Below are positions 32,572-42,607 of a stretch of DNA of 64,000 bases, piece by piece. The position numbers and the translations under genes are program-made. Source of the DNA: Runella aurantiaca. GTDB taxonomy: Bacteria; Bacteroidota; Bacteroidia; Cytophagales; Spirosomataceae. The stretch's first letter is position 1. Each line of letters begins with the position of its first letter. The stretch is from assembly GCF_003339505.1 (NCBI RefSeq), contig NZ_QPIW01000015.1:1-64000 (forward strand), written 5' to 3'. The notes under the pieces are model-generated. The model was not told the DNA's origin and did no database searches. It was given only the letters and a program-made list of their open reading frames with translations.

Positions 32572-32874
32572 TTATACTTCCTCCAACAACGTTCGGAAAG
32601 AAACGTATCTATTCAGAAAACGTACGTGATGTTTATCCTGAAATTCTTTTGCGTGGAGTTTGTCGAAGGTAAAATAATCTTCCATGGTCTGAAAATAGTA
32701 CTGACACGAAAAGGTCGTCCCTTCGTTGTCTATTTCGGTCAACAGCTTTAATACCTTATTTCCCATCGGCAATCCTGTGGCCATAATTTCGGGGATATGA
32801 ACGTTTTTCATCCATTGCAGCCATTCCAACTCCAAGGTCTTATCTATGTTTACAGTAACACTGTGAAGAATCAT
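32572..32874 (-). CDS. DUF4286 family protein
   Basis: The 100-residue protein matches DUF4286, a small ferredoxin-like fold family typical of Bacteroidota, by MILHSVTVNID at the N-terminus, WLQWMKNVHIPEIM and the VRFLNRYVSFRTLL C-terminus. It has no signal peptide and unknown function. It lies just upstream of pbpC and may be co-transcribed. Confidence 0.8.
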   Translation of the reverse strand: MILHSVTVNIDKTLELEWLQWMKNVHIPEIMATGLPMGNKVLKLLTEIDNEGTTFSCQYYFQTMEDYFTFDKLHAKEFQDKHHVRFLNRYVSFRTLLEEV

Positions 32875-32960
32875 ATCAATTGTTTTTTTGTTCTCTAATT
32901 AGCGCAATATTTAAAAAAATGAGCGATTATTCGTCACAACAAAAAAATAATCTTGATTTC

Positions 32961-32991
32961 TTTGGCATTTCAGGAGAAACTGGTAGCTTTA
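32961..32991 (+). promoter_or_regulatory. Probable promoter of the AlbA_2 protein gene
   Basis: TTTG at 32961-32964 and TAGCTTTA at 32984-32991 are 19 bases apart. The -7 box differs from TANNTTTG only in its last base. Transcription would begin near 32998, which supports translation from the ATG at 33042. Confidence 0.4.
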
Positions 32992-33041
32992 TCAACTGCT
33001 CAGGCAGTCTAAAGCGTCCCTCCAATTTTAAGACCTGTCCA

Positions 33042-33746
33042 ATGGACTATAAGGCACTCAAAGAATTGGTCAGACAGGGTGAAGGCAAACGAGTAGAGTT
33101 TAAACTCAAAACCAATCACCCCGAAAAAATCGTCCGAGAAGTGGTGGCTTTTGCCAATACTGACGGCGGGCGCCTCCTCATCGGCATCGGCGATGACCGC
33201 ACTATCAAAGGCCTAAAATACGTCGACGAAGACGAGTACCTTCTGACACGGGCCATCGAAAAATACTGCTCCCCTGGCATCGAATACTCCATTGACCGCA
33301 TTCCCGTCGGCGAAGAGCGCGACGTGCTTGTGTTTACGGTGTATCCCAGCAAGGGGCGCCCGCACTACGTATTGCAAGAAGCAGAACACCCACGCGTAAA
33401 TACGACCTTTGTCCGCAAAAAATACGTTCCCCAAAAAAATACCAATCAAGTGCGTAAAGCCTATGTACGCGTTGCGGATAAGTCTATTCAAGCCAGTTGG
33501 GAAATGCGGGAGATTTTACGCCGTAAAAGCGACGACCGCAATGTTCAGTTCAGATACGGTGAGAAAGAGCGTAAACTCATGCAGCATTTAGACCAGCACC
33601 AAAGCGTAACTGTCGATGTATTTGCTACCATTGCAAACATTCCCCGAAATTTAGCTTCCAAAACCCTCGTGTTATTGGTCCTCGCCAATGTGTTGGAAGT
33701 GCACCCCGACGAAATGGTCGACCGTTTTACCGTGGCAGGGTTTTAA
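33042..33746 (+). CDS. AlbA_2/Schlafen-type ATP-binding protein
   Basis: The 234-residue protein carries an AlbA_2 domain: VEFKLKTN near residue 18 and VVAFANTDGGRLLIGIGDD (about residues 33-51), followed by a winged-helix-like C-terminus. Such proteins are putative transcriptional regulators or nucleases. The frame is open back to an ATG at 32919, but that extension of 41 residues looks non-conserved and overlaps the probable promoter, so 33042 is preferred. Confidence 0.75.
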   Translation: MDYKALKELVRQGEGKRVEFKLKTNHPEKIVREVVAFANTDGGRLLIGIGDDRTIKGLKYVDEDEYLLTRAIEKYCSPGIEYSIDRIPVGEERDVLVFTVYPSKGRPHYVLQEAEHPRVNTTFVRKKYVPQKNTNQVRKAYVRVADKSIQASWEMREILRRKSDDRNVQFRYGEKERKLMQHLDQHQSVTVDVFATIANIPRNLASKTLVLLVLANVLEVHPDEMVDRFTVAGF

Positions 33747-33755
33747 TTAACTAAA

Positions 33756-33786
33756 AATCCATCACCCTCAGGAAGGATGATGGATT
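33756..33786 (+). terminator. Hairpin downstream of the AlbA_2 gene
   Basis: The arms AATCCATCA (33756-33764) and TGATGGATT (33778-33786) pair perfectly, with an inner CCT/AGG pair. There is no T-run. The 180 bases between it and the permease gene show nothing else. Confidence 0.5.
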
Positions 33787-33970
33787 GTATACTACCTAAA
33801 CCTCTACCATTATATTTTTTTTCGGAAAGCTCCGAAATTAAAAATACTTGGTTGTACCTCTTATAACTTCCGTACGCCCAAATTTGTTCCGTAAAAACAA
33901 AAAACACCTCTTTTTGTTACCAAAAACCTTCAATCATTGGTTTTTGAGGGAATTTATTTTTTGATTTTCG

Positions 33971-35623
33971 CTACGCTATTTTACTTCTACGGTATCCATA
34001 ACCAAAATAAATGATTAGCCCGGCAATCATCCATGCAAAAAATACAAACCATGAATTGACGGGAATTTCAATCATCAAGTAGCTACAACAAAGCACTCCC
34101 AACACGGGAATCAAGGACCATTTACGCAGAAAACTAAAAACAGAAAAGGCGAAAGAGAGAAATACAAAAATCAAAAACAGGTATTCTTGGTGTTGTTCAT
34201 TGCCAAAATGCGAAAAACCGCCAAAGATTCTTTCTCGTGAGAAAAACGCAAATACAATCCATAAAACAGGCACAATAAATTGACCGTTGATGTAGGGTAA
34301 ACTAAAGGATTTTTTAACCGTACGGCTTTCTCTTGGCAACACCAAAACCCCACCACACACCAGCACAAACGCAAACAATGTACCGATACTTGTCAAATCT
34401 GTTACCAAAGAAGCATCCATAAATAACGCGGGAATCGCCACCAAAAAACCCGTCATAATCGTTGCAAAAGAGGGCGTACTGTATTTGGGGTGAATTTTAC
34501 TGAAGGCCTTCGGCAACAGTCCGTCGCGGCTCATGCTCATCCAAATACGCGGCTGACCTATCTGAAATACCAACAATACACTCGTAGCCGCCACAACGGC
34601 ACTAACTGAAACAAAATAACCTACTTTCGGCTGACCAATCTTATCAAATACATACGCCAACGGATCGGCTACGCCCTGAAACTCCGAATAATTGACCATA
34701 CCCGTAATGACCAATGCAATAACGATGTAAATCACGGTACAAATAATCAACGAATAAATCATTCCTCGGGGTAAATCGCGCTGCGGATTGGCGCACTCCT
34801 CTGCCGTAGTTGAAATGGCATCAAAGCCAATGTAAGCAAAAAATACCGCTGATACTCCTTTCAACACGCCCCCAAATTCATTAGGAAAGAATGGTGTCCA
34901 GTTGTCAGTATTGATAAAAAATACCCCAACTACTACCACTACCAGCAACACAAGAAGCTTTAACCCTACCATTGCGTTGGCGCTTTTCTTGCTTTCTTTG
35001 ATGCCGATGTAGGCCAGAATCGTTACTAATATTACAATGACAAAAGCGGGTAAATTAAAGATCAGCCTTGTATCTCCCAACATAGGAGCGGCCGTCCAAG
35101 CCAGATTTTCGAGCGGCTTACCTACTGCCTGTGCTGCTTCGTAAAGTTTAAGGGCTGTTGTGGTATCGGTCACCATCCAACGCGGCAAGACGACTCCAAT
35201 TCCCTGTAAAATATTATCGAAATAACTACTCCACGATATTGCGACCACGATATTGCCGATGGCATACTCTAAAATCAACGCCCAGCCGATAATCCAAGCC
35301 ACCACTTCGCCAAAGGTGACGTAAGAATAGGTATAGGCGCTTCCTGATACGGGTACTCGGGAGGCAAATTCGGCGTAACACAGGGCCGTAAATCCACAAG
35401 TAATGGCCGTAATCACAAATAAGAAAATAACGCCTGGCCCTCCATCATAGGCGGCAGCGCCAATCGTCGAAAAAATCCCTGCTCCGATAACCGCCGCAAT
35501 TCCCATCGATACCAAATCACGAACCCCAAGGATTTTTGACATCCCGCCGTTGGCATGGCTCTCGGCTTCGGCATTTTTCAGAATTTGCTCTAATGATTTT
35601 TTTCGAAAAAGGGAATTGTTCAT
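33971..35623 (-). CDS. APC family amino acid permease
   Basis: This 550-residue inner-membrane transporter has about 12-14 membrane helices. The first helix motif GIAAVIGAGIFSTIG is the substrate-binding signature of the amino acid-polyamine-organocation family. AYTYSYVTFGEVVAWIIGW and IGFDAISTTAEECANPQRD place it with cationic amino acid transporters (YfnA/CAT type). Specificity is inferred only at family level. It is monocistronic. Confidence 0.9.
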   Translation of the reverse strand: MNNSLFRKKSLEQILKNAEAESHANGGMSKILGVRDLVSMGIAAVIGAGIFSTIGAAAYDGGPGVIFLFVITAITCGFTALCYAEFASRVPVSGSAYTYSYVTFGEVVAWIIGWALILEYAIGNIVVAISWSSYFDNILQGIGVVLPRWMVTDTTTALKLYEAAQAVGKPLENLAWTAAPMLGDTRLIFNLPAFVIVILVTILAYIGIKESKKSANAMVGLKLLVLLVVVVVGVFFINTDNWTPFFPNEFGGVLKGVSAVFFAYIGFDAISTTAEECANPQRDLPRGMIYSLIICTVIYIVIALVITGMVNYSEFQGVADPLAYVFDKIGQPKVGYFVSVSAVVAATSVLLVFQIGQPRIWMSMSRDGLLPKAFSKIHPKYSTPSFATIMTGFLVAIPALFMDASLVTDLTSIGTLFAFVLVCGGVLVLPRESRTVKKSFSLPYINGQFIVPVLWIVFAFFSRERIFGGFSHFGNEQHQEYLFLIFVFLSFAFSVFSFLRKWSLIPVLGVLCCSYLMIEIPVNSWFVFFAWMIAGLIIYFGYGYRRSKIA

Positions 35624-35809
35624 TTGAAGTGTTGTTTAGGGTTTAGCTTGCTTTTAAAGCGGGTAAAAATAGGAATTATTACGACAAATCTCGCCAAAAA
35701 CTGATTTTTCGGTGTAAAAGACACTTTTTTATCAATAACATTTAAAGAGTTAACCGAGAAGATAAAACGGATTTTCAGCCTACAAAAACGTTCATTAATC
35801 CAAGCTGAT

Positions 35810-36442
35810 TCACCGATTTTTGGCCGCTACATAATCCTCCCACGTGTCAATATCTGACAGCGTTTCTAGCAGACAATAACTCGCAGAATCAGGGTTATGT
35901 TGACTTGTTTGCGCTAAATCGGCGATGGTTTCTTGCAAGAGCGTGGGCTGACTCCATGATTTATTTTCAAACAAACTTTGATGCAAGTTTTTCATTCCCA
36001 ATAAGTAATATCCTCCGTCGTCGGCACGGCCGATAACCACCTCATGGGTTTCTAATGCGACAAATGCCTTTGATAAATGCTCAGGCCGAATGGCCAAACA
36101 ATCACTTCCTACAATAACGACACGGTCAGCGGTTTTCAATTCCGTTTCAAATGCCGCTTTCATTCGGTCGCCTAAATCACCGCTTTGACATTGTAGTTTC
36201 TTCTCAAAAAAAGAGCCATTCCACAAGTCATTGTCGTTGATAAAATCCCCGTAGTAAACACAAACCCGTTTTTGGGTAAACTCAACGGCCTCTTCCATCC
36301 ATTCTTTCATGACATTTTTGGTATGTTGAAGCAACTCCACGTATACCTCTACGGCTTTTTCATTGCCTACACTAGCCGCCACCCGCGTCTTTACTTTACC
36401 TAAAATCGGGTTTTTAACAAAAACAATAACTGAGCAAATCAT
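35810..36442 (-). CDS. TIGR04282 family glycosyltransferase-like protein (DUF2064)
   Basis: The 210-residue protein has the GT-A-like pattern of TIGR04282/DUF2064: VFVKNPILGKVKTR at the N-terminus, VIVGSDCLAIRPEHL near residue 110 and VVIGRADDGGYYLLG. Family members are linked to arsenosugar synthesis in some bacteria, but no arsenic genes lie here. The start at 36442 (MICSVIVF) removes a non-conserved 19-residue extension. It is divergent from the DUF3857 gene. Confidence 0.85.
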   Translation of the reverse strand: MICSVIVFVKNPILGKVKTRVAASVGNEKAVEVYVELLQHTKNVMKEWMEEAVEFTQKRVCVYYGDFINDNDLWNGSFFEKKLQCQSGDLGDRMKAAFETELKTADRVVIVGSDCLAIRPEHLSKAFVALETHEVVIGRADDGGYYLLGMKNLHQSLFENKSWSQPTLLQETIADLAQTSQHNPDSASYCLLETLSDIDTWEDYVAAKNR

Positions 36443-36520
36443 TCGTTTGGGTTGGATAGTTGAAAGAAAGATAGTAAGATTGATAAAAAAATAGAACAAT
36501 TGAGCAGTTCATACGCATTT

Positions 36521-38473
36521 ATGAAACATTTCCTTTGGATAGCCCTCATCCTGATCACCGCCACATCATACGCCCAAGACGTTGCCTTTAAGAAAATCAT
36601 TGCCAATCAAAAAGTTGACCCCACGCTAGCTACCCTCACCGAAGCTGAACAAAGTGAGTCGGGGGTAGTACTCAAAAATCAACTTTTTATTGAATATACG
36701 TTTGATTCGCTGGGGCAGTTTTCCTGCATTCAGGGAATTTATAAGCGGATTCGTATCAATGACTCCAAAGCCATTGAAATGTACAACAAAATCATCCTTC
36801 CCGTTCCCAATACCAACGACCTTCTTTATCTGAAAGCCCGAAGTATCAGCAAAAACGGCACAATCAAGGAAGTCGGGCTGGAAGCCGTGAAAGAATTGGA
36901 AGAACAGGGCCGCGTGTATAAAATTCTGGCCGTTGAAGGCATCGAAGCGGGCGGAGAATTGGAGTACATCAGCCTGTTCAGACGTAACAGCACACTTTTT
37001 GGCTCCGAAATCCTGCAAAGCGATATTCCCGTTCGTACCTCTGAATTGAAAATCATTACACCTTCTTACCTACAATTTGAAGCCAAAGTGTACAATGCAC
37101 CCGCTGCCATTGGAACAGACACCTTGAATGAAAAACGAACTACCACCGTTTTGGTTAATAATCTAAAACCCATTCACGAAGAAAAATACGCCAACATAAA
37201 GGCCAATTTGGTACGAGCCGATTATAAATTATCGTACAACCTCAGCCGAGGCGAAGAACGACTGTATACGTGGCAAAGTGCCGCCGAAACGTTTTTTGAT
37301 TATTTAAGAACGGGCCTCAACGAGTCTAAAAAGGCCGTAGATGCGGTATTGGTCAAGGAAAAATTCAAAGGACTTCCGCCAGAAATTGCGATTAAGAAAT
37401 TTGAAAATTATACCAAAACCAACATTGCAATCAAAGAAGAGGAAGATGCCGAAACGGCCTCCGCTATTTTACAAAAACAATACGCATCCAAAGCGGGCAT
37501 GATGCGCCTGTACATCACGGCGTTGGAATCGCTCAATATTCCGTATGAGATTGTCGTAGGAACCAGTCGTGCCAGTGCAGTTTTTGACAAAGAATTTGAC
37601 TCTTGGAGTTTTTTGGATGAATATTTACTCTATTTCCCCACCACAAAAAAGTTTCTCGACCCTGGCAGTCCTATTCTACGGTACGGCATGATTGACCAAT
37701 TTATGGAAGGAAACTACGCGCTCTTTATCAAAAAGAAAAAAGCGGGCACCGAAACAATTCCCGAAGGAGAAATTCGGCTGATTCCTTTTTCCACAATCGC
37801 CGACAACCACGATGACTTGGCCATGGAAGTATCTTTTTCTCCCACTATGGATCAGGTTCAGGGGAAAGTAACTCGCCAAATGACGGGGCATCAGGCGGCA
37901 CAATTGCGTCCTTACTATCATTTTGTAAAAGCCGAAGAAGAGCGCAAAAGCCTCACCAATGAAATCATCAAATCGACACTCAAGCCCGATGTAACTTACA
38001 CCAACGTCCAAATCAAAAACACCAATCTCAACAGCGACGAAGTATTTAAACCGTTTATTTTATCTACCGATATGGTACTTAAAAGCGTTTTGGAACGCGC
38101 TGGTAAAAAGTATTTATTTAAAGTAGGCGAGTTGATTGGGCCACAGGTTGAAATGTACAACGAAGGCGCCCGTCAGTTTTCGATTGATATGGGCAATGCC
38201 CACTCTTACAAACGTGTGATGAAGATTCGGATTCCGGAAGGTTATAAAGTAAGCGGCTTAGAAAGCCTAAAACGTTCTATTACCGATGGAAAGACCGAGC
38301 CCATCATGGGTTTTGTGTCTGATTATAAGATGGAAGGAAATTTATTGACCGTTACGATTGATGAGTACTATAAGCAGGTTTTACAACCACTTGAAACGTA
38401 TGATGTTTTCCAAAAAATCATCAATGCTGCGGCCGATTTCAACAAAGTGACGCTCTTATTAGAGAAAAAATAA
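36521..38473 (+). CDS. DUF3857/transglutaminase-like exported protein
   Basis: The 650-residue protein starts with a signal peptide (LILITATSYAQ). The N-terminal DUF3857 domain spans roughly residues 50-220. The middle region has the position of a transglutaminase-like fold, but the canonical Cys-His-Asp set is not evident, so it may be inactive. The C-terminus is a beta-type DUF2569/DUF3858-like domain. The role is unknown. It precedes a SPOR lipoprotein and gmd on the same strand. Confidence 0.75.
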   Translation: MKHFLWIALILITATSYAQDVAFKKIIANQKVDPTLATLTEAEQSESGVVLKNQLFIEYTFDSLGQFSCIQGIYKRIRINDSKAIEMYNKIILPVPNTNDLLYLKARSISKNGTIKEVGLEAVKELEEQGRVYKILAVEGIEAGGELEYISLFRRNSTLFGSEILQSDIPVRTSELKIITPSYLQFEAKVYNAPAAIGTDTLNEKRTTTVLVNNLKPIHEEKYANIKANLVRADYKLSYNLSRGEERLYTWQSAAETFFDYLRTGLNESKKAVDAVLVKEKFKGLPPEIAIKKFENYTKTNIAIKEEEDAETASAILQKQYASKAGMMRLYITALESLNIPYEIVVGTSRASAVFDKEFDSWSFLDEYLLYFPTTKKFLDPGSPILRYGMIDQFMEGNYALFIKKKKAGTETIPEGEIRLIPFSTIADNHDDLAMEVSFSPTMDQVQGKVTRQMTGHQAAQLRPYYHFVKAEEERKSLTNEIIKSTLKPDVTYTNVQIKNTNLNSDEVFKPFILSTDMVLKSVLERAGKKYLFKVGELIGPQVEMYNEGARQFSIDMGNAHSYKRVMKIRIPEGYKVSGLESLKRSITDGKTEPIMGFVSDYKMEGNLLTVTIDEYYKQVLQPLETYDVFQKIINAAADFNKVTLLLEKK

Positions 38474-38568
38474 AAGAATCATCCAGAATCTATAACTTTG
38501 TTTTCTAATCACACCAGCGCAATTCTGGGCGATTTTGGGCCTAAACATTCACTTTTCCATCGCTTACA

Positions 38569-39102
38569 ATGAACTTGAAATTTTTTGTCTTACTGCTCAT
38601 TTCGGGGTCTGTTTTCATGGGTTGTGCATCTTCCAAACCTGTACGCTCCACCACCGTTGATGCTTACAGCAATTACGACGAGGATTTATCCGCAGTAAGG
38701 CCAAAATACAAAGAATCAGCCCCTGTCGAAACGGCCAAAAAACCCGAAGTAAAACGGGTTTTGTCGGACCAGCCACTGCACGTAAATCGTAAATTGGATG
38801 CCGTGGTGGACACGATCGCTTCCAAAAACCGTGCCATTCGTTTTGCTTCGGGGTATCGTATCCAAATTTATGTGGGTAATACACGCAAAGAAGCCGACGA
38901 TGCGCGCTTGTTTACCTATCAAACTTTCCCAGAATTAAACCCCTACTTGGTCTACAGTCAACCCACTTATCGCGTCAGAATTGGCGATTTTATGACGCGT
39001 TTGGAAGCAGAACGCTATCTGCAACAGGTACGCAGCCGTTACGAGAGTGCGGTCATTTTGGCTGAAAAGATTGATTTAAAGAAAAGTTTAATGGTAAAAT
39101 AG
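38569..39102 (+). CDS. SPOR domain lipoprotein
   Basis: The 177-residue lipoprotein has a signal ending VFMGC and a C-terminal SPOR domain (about residues 98-172: YRIQIYVGNTRKEADDAR and YRVRIGDFMTRLEAE). SPOR domains bind denuded septal peptidoglycan, so the protein probably acts at the division site. A charged linker (about residues 25-90) joins the lipid anchor to the domain. Confidence 0.88.
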   Translation: MNLKFFVLLLISGSVFMGCASSKPVRSTTVDAYSNYDEDLSAVRPKYKESAPVETAKKPEVKRVLSDQPLHVNRKLDAVVDTIASKNRAIRFASGYRIQIYVGNTRKEADDARLFTYQTFPELNPYLVYSQPTYRVRIGDFMTRLEAERYLQQVRSRYESAVILAEKIDLKKSLMVK

Positions 39103-39103
39103 C

Positions 39104-39111
39104 TAAGTTTG
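39104..39111 (+). promoter_or_regulatory. -7 promoter motif of gmd
   Basis: TAAGTTTG matches TANNTTTG exactly, 26 bases before the gmd start and directly after the SPOR gene stop. No clear -33 TTG box is present. Confidence 0.35.
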
Positions 39112-39136
39112 CTGTTTCGTTGTTCAATAATTCTAT

Positions 39137-40252
39137 ATGAGAAAACGCGCACTAATTACAGGGATTACGGGTCAAGATGGTGCTTATCTGGCCGAATTTT
39201 TACTACAAAAGGGATACGAAGTACACGGTATCAAGCGCCGGAGTTCTTTATTTAATACCCAGCGGATTGACCACCTTTATGCCGACCCGCACGAAACTGA
39301 CGTTCGTCTTTTTCTTCACTACGGCGACCTTTCTGATTCTACCAATATCATTCGCTTGATTCAGGAAATTCAGCCCGATGAGATTTATAACCTTGGGGCA
39401 CAGTCGCACGTTCGGGTGAGTTTTGAAGAACCAGAATACACCGCTCAAGTGGATGGATTAGGTACTATGCGTATTTTGGAGGCCGTTCGTTTGCTGGGTA
39501 TGACGCAAAAAACGCGTATTTATCAGGCTTCTACCTCTGAACTATACGGTTTGGTACAAGCCGTTCCGCAGTCAGAAACCACTCCTTTTTACCCACGTTC
39601 TCCGTATGCCGTTGCTAAGTTGTACGGATATTGGATAACGGTCAATTACCGCGAAGCCTACAACATGTACGCCGTCAACGGGATTTTATTTAACCACGAA
39701 TCGCCTTTGCGCGGTGAGACGTTCGTTACCCGTAAAATCACCCGTGCCGTAGCCCGGATTGCATTGGGCCTACAAGAAAAAGTGTTTTTGGGGAATCTAG
39801 ACGCGCAGCGCGACTGGGGCCACGCCAAAGACTATATAGAAGCCATGTGGCTGATGCTTCAGCAGGAGACGCCCGAGGATTTTGTAATTGCCACGGGAGT
39901 CACAACGCGCATCCGCGATTTTGTGCGTATGGCGTTTGACGAAGTAGGCATTGAACTTGAGTTTGTGGGCGAAGGCGTTGACGAAAAAGCAATTGTTTCT
40001 AAATGCAACAACCCCGATTATCAACTGCCGATTGGAAAAGAAGTAGTGGGGATTGACCCGCGTTATTTCCGTCCTACCGAAGTGGAGTTGCTCATTGGCG
40101 ACCCCACCAAGGCAAATACAAAATTAGGCTGGATTCCTAAATATGATTTGCCTGCTTTGGTGAAAGAAATGGTTGAAGCAGACTTAGATATATTCAAACG
40201 CGACCAGATTCTGGAACGCGAAGGGCACCGTCCGTTGAATTATTTTGAATAA
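39137..40252 (+). CDS. gmd: GDP-mannose 4,6-dehydratase
   Basis: The enzyme converts GDP-D-mannose to GDP-4-keto-6-deoxymannose, the precursor of GDP-fucose and related sugars. The 371-residue SDR protein has the NAD(P) loop [14 protein letters not shown] at residues 7-20, the substrate motif STSELYG and the catalytic YAVAK. The reductase gene (fcl) that usually completes GDP-fucose synthesis is not adjacent. It may feed the glycan cluster at 50-59 kb, which is inference. Confidence 0.96.
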   Translation: MRKRALITGITGQDGAYLAEFLLQKGYEVHGIKRRSSLFNTQRIDHLYADPHETDVRLFLHYGDLSDSTNIIRLIQEIQPDEIYNLGAQSHVRVSFEEPEYTAQVDGLGTMRILEAVRLLGMTQKTRIYQASTSELYGLVQAVPQSETTPFYPRSPYAVAKLYGYWITVNYREAYNMYAVNGILFNHESPLRGETFVTRKITRAVARIALGLQEKVFLGNLDAQRDWGHAKDYIEAMWLMLQQETPEDFVIATGVTTRIRDFVRMAFDEVGIELEFVGEGVDEKAIVSKCNNPDYQLPIGKEVVGIDPRYFRPTEVELLIGDPTKANTKLGWIPKYDLPALVKEMVEADLDIFKRDQILEREGHRPLNYFE

Positions 40253-40270
40253 ACGGACTGGGCTTTTGGG

Positions 40271-40312
40271 AAACAGTTCACAGTTAGGAAAACCTCTGGC
40301 TGTGAACTGTTT
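40271..40312. terminator. Terminator between gmd and rlmB
   Basis: The arms AAACAGTTCACAG (40271-40283) and CTGTGAACTGTTT (40300-40312) pair over 13 bases around a 16-base loop. A T-rich run follows on the plus strand. Its place between convergent genes suggests use by both. Confidence 0.75.
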
Positions 40313-40317
40313 TTATT

Positions 40318-41121
40318 TTAAACAATCTCTTGCATCCGCTGCCTCGCAGCTTCATAAATCACCATTCCCGCCGCTACCGATACATTCAGCGACGCAACTT
40401 TCCCTTTCATCGGAATTTTGATATTCATATTCGACCGGCGAATCAGTTCAGGTGAAACCCCATCTTCTTCTGAGCCCATGATGATGGCCGTGGGGGTTGT
40501 GAAATCGACATTGGTCAAAATCTGGGCGGCTTTTTCGGTACAGGCAATGACCTGCACTCCACTGTCTTGTAGATACTGTACGGTGTCCATCAAATTATTT
40601 TCACGACAAACAGGCAAGTGACTCAGCGCGCCCGAGGAAGTTTTGATGGCATCGCTATTGATTTGAGCCGCCCCACGCATCGGAACGACAATTGCATGAA
40701 CGCCCATGCACTCTGCCGAACGGGCAATCGCGCCGAAATTGCGCACATCCGTAATTCGGTCTAGCATTAATAACAATGGCACTTCGCCTTTTTCAAAAAT
40801 GCTCGCCAATATATTATGCAGCGATACATAACGGATAGCCGATACAAAGGCAATAACGCCCTGATGATTTTTGCGCGTAATCTGGTTCAACTTTTCCATC
40901 GGAACGCGCTGAACAGGGATACCACGCTCAATGGCCATTTCGAGAATATCGGCAAAACTTTGCTCCCGAAACACAATTATTTTGTCAATTTCCTGTCCTG
41001 CCTTTAGTGCTTCAATCACCGGCTGAGTACCGAAAACCAGTTCTTTCTCCCGCGTTTTATCGACGGGTTTTGTGGTATGAATTGTCCTTTTTTTAGGATA
41101 TTCGTTTCTTTCAAATGCCAT
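40318..41121 (-). CDS. rlmB: 23S rRNA (guanosine-2'-O)-methyltransferase, RlmB-like
   Basis: This SpoU-family methyltransferase modifies a ribose in 23S rRNA. The 267-residue product has an N-terminal substrate domain (LVFGTQPVIEAL) and a knotted SPOUT domain with ITDVRNFGAIARSAEC, IIMGSEEDGVSPEL and SLNVSVAAGMVIYEA. The start at 41121 (MAFERNEYPK) is the family-like choice; an upstream in-frame codon would overlap the next gene. It may be co-transcribed with the methyltransferase gene upstream. Confidence 0.93.
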   Translation of the reverse strand: MAFERNEYPKKRTIHTTKPVDKTREKELVFGTQPVIEALKAGQEIDKIIVFREQSFADILEMAIERGIPVQRVPMEKLNQITRKNHQGVIAFVSAIRYVSLHNILASIFEKGEVPLLLMLDRITDVRNFGAIARSAECMGVHAIVVPMRGAAQINSDAIKTSSGALSHLPVCRENNLMDTVQYLQDSGVQVIACTEKAAQILTNVDFTTPTAIIMGSEEDGVSPELIRRSNMNIKIPMKGKVASLNVSVAAGMVIYEAARQRMQEIV

Positions 41122-41125
41122 TTTA

Positions 41126-42163
41126 TTAACTTTTTTTAGCAATCACCATCGCCATTCCGGGGATGGTAAAATATCGAATCGTTTTATATATTTTCAATCC
41201 TGCGGCCCGTTGCCAGGCCTGAATTTCCTGCACCGTCCAATTTCCAGACGTGCTGGTCAGCCCAAAAAATAGACTGCTTGAACTACCCACTAATTCGGGC
41301 GTACTATCCAGAGCAGGACGGATAAATTCATTGACAATAAAAATGCCGTCTTTGCGCAAACTACGTGCTACCCGCGCGGTTAACTCCTGATTTTGCGCCT
41401 CCGTAAAATGGTGAGCCACGTTTGACAAAAGAACGGCATCGAACTGATTTTCTCCCAAATCATCCATCAACGCGTTTCCTGCCTGATATGTAATTCGATT
41501 CTGAACATCAGCGGGAAGCGATGACTTCTCAATGGCTTCGGGCAAATCCAGAATGACTGCTTCCAGATTAGGCAATTTACGACAAAGAGTAGCGGCATAT
41601 TGACCGTTGGCTCCGCCAATATCCAGTAAACGCGTGGCTTTTTTAGAAATCGGCACTCTTTTCTCAAACTCCCTTACTTCCGACTTGGCCACCGATTGCA
41701 TAGCGTCTTGATAGAGCTGCCATTGTTTTTCATCAAATACCTCATGCGACTCCATTCCTTGCCCAGTGCGAAGGTAATTCCCTAAATTGCTCACCCAATC
41801 CCAGGCAACACGATTGTTGTAAACCGCAATGGCATGTACCGAATGTGGACTTTGGGATACAATCCATTTTTGGGCCATTGTTGTTAACCGAAATTGGTCA
41901 TTCTCAAACGACAAATATTCCATCGACACCAACAATGTCAGCAATTGTGCCGTAGGGCGCGGGTGTAAATGACAGGCTTCAGCAATCGTCTCCGATGTAT
42001 TTTTTCCCTGATAAATGGCGTCAAAAACTCCTGCATCTGCCGCTTCCATCACGGCTTTGGCCATGATAAAATACATCTGAACATGCAACAGCGGAATGGG
42101 CACCTGATTGGTTTTCAGGGCCAACCATTCCAACGGATTTTCGGGAGCGACGCGGAGTTGCAT
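41126..42163 (-). CDS. SAM-dependent O-methyltransferase
   Basis: The 345-residue enzyme has the plant-type O-methyltransferase layout: an N-terminal winged dimerisation domain (about residues 20-105, FIMAKAVMEAADAGVFDAI) and a C-terminal Rossmann domain with LLDIGGANGQYAA, AVILDLPEA and SNVAHHF. Such enzymes methylate phenols or quinones, and the substrate is unknown. A 17-bp GC-rich element shared with other leaders lies 30 bases upstream of the ATG. Confidence 0.85.
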   Translation of the reverse strand: MQLRVAPENPLEWLALKTNQVPIPLLHVQMYFIMAKAVMEAADAGVFDAIYQGKNTSETIAEACHLHPRPTAQLLTLLVSMEYLSFENDQFRLTTMAQKWIVSQSPHSVHAIAVYNNRVAWDWVSNLGNYLRTGQGMESHEVFDEKQWQLYQDAMQSVAKSEVREFEKRVPISKKATRLLDIGGANGQYAATLCRKLPNLEAVILDLPEAIEKSSLPADVQNRITYQAGNALMDDLGENQFDAVLLSNVAHHFTEAQNQELTARVARSLRKDGIFIVNEFIRPALDSTPELVGSSSSLFFGLTSTSGNWTVQEIQAWQRAAGLKIYKTIRYFTIPGMAMVIAKKS

Positions 42164-42193
42164 ATAATACCAGTTGGCAGTAAACAGTTTTCA

Positions 42194-42210
42194 CGGGGCC
42201 GCCCGTGCGG
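42194..42210 (-). repeat. GC-rich leader element, copy 1
   Basis: In the sense of the methyltransferase gene the sequence is CCGCACGGGCGGCCCCG, with CACGGG/CCCGTG self-complementarity, ending 30 bases before the start codon. It is identical to the copy before ftsY (61385-61401) and resembles the one before the GT2 gene (51000-51015). Confidence 0.55.
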
Positions 42211-42237
42211 TGAGCAGAAAAATTGTTTTTCAGCAAA

Positions 42238-42267
42238 AAACCCGTCCGAATAAATTCAGACGGGTTT
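42238..42267 (-). terminator. Terminator of rplU-rpmA
   Basis: The arms AAACCCGTC (42238-42246) and GACGGGTTT (42259-42267) pair perfectly, with GAA/TTC inside. On the minus strand the stem is followed by a T-run, forming an intrinsic terminator right after rpmA. Confidence 0.8.
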
Positions 42268-42293
42268 ATGCCAAGTTTCTTCTGTAAAAATGC

Positions 42294-42563
42294 TTATGCT
42301 TCGGCCAGTTCAGGCAATTCAATGTGAACGAATGACTTGTTGTCACGTCCGCGAGAGAATTTCACTGTACCGTTTGCCAATGCAAACAACGTATAGTCAC
42401 GGCCAACACCTACGTTGCGGCCTGGGTGGTATTTAGTACCACGCTGACGCACGATGATGTTACCGGCTGTAGCAGGCTGGCCACCGTAGATTTTAACGCC
42501 AAGGCGTTTACTTTCCGATTCACGACCGTTTTTCGAACTACCTACACCTTTCTTGTGTGCCAT
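42294..42563 (-). CDS. rpmA: 50S ribosomal protein L27
   Basis: The 89-residue large-subunit protein begins [20 protein letters not shown], the typical uncleaved bacterial form with its N-terminus reaching the peptidyl transferase centre. [20 protein letters not shown] follows. It is the second gene of the conserved rplU-rpmA pair and ends at a strong terminator. Confidence 0.98.
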   Translation of the reverse strand: MAHKKGVGSSKNGRESESKRLGVKIYGGQPATAGNIIVRQRGTKYHPGRNVGVGRDYTLFALANGTVKFSRGRDNKSFVHIELPELAEA

Positions 42564-42607
42564 TTCTTTGGGTATTTTAAAATTTTAAGATGCGATTAAT
42601 TAAGGAA

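Noticed and set aside
32919-33041. A 41-residue N-terminal extension of the AlbA_2 protein
   Set aside because: It overlaps a probable promoter and does not resemble the family N-terminus.
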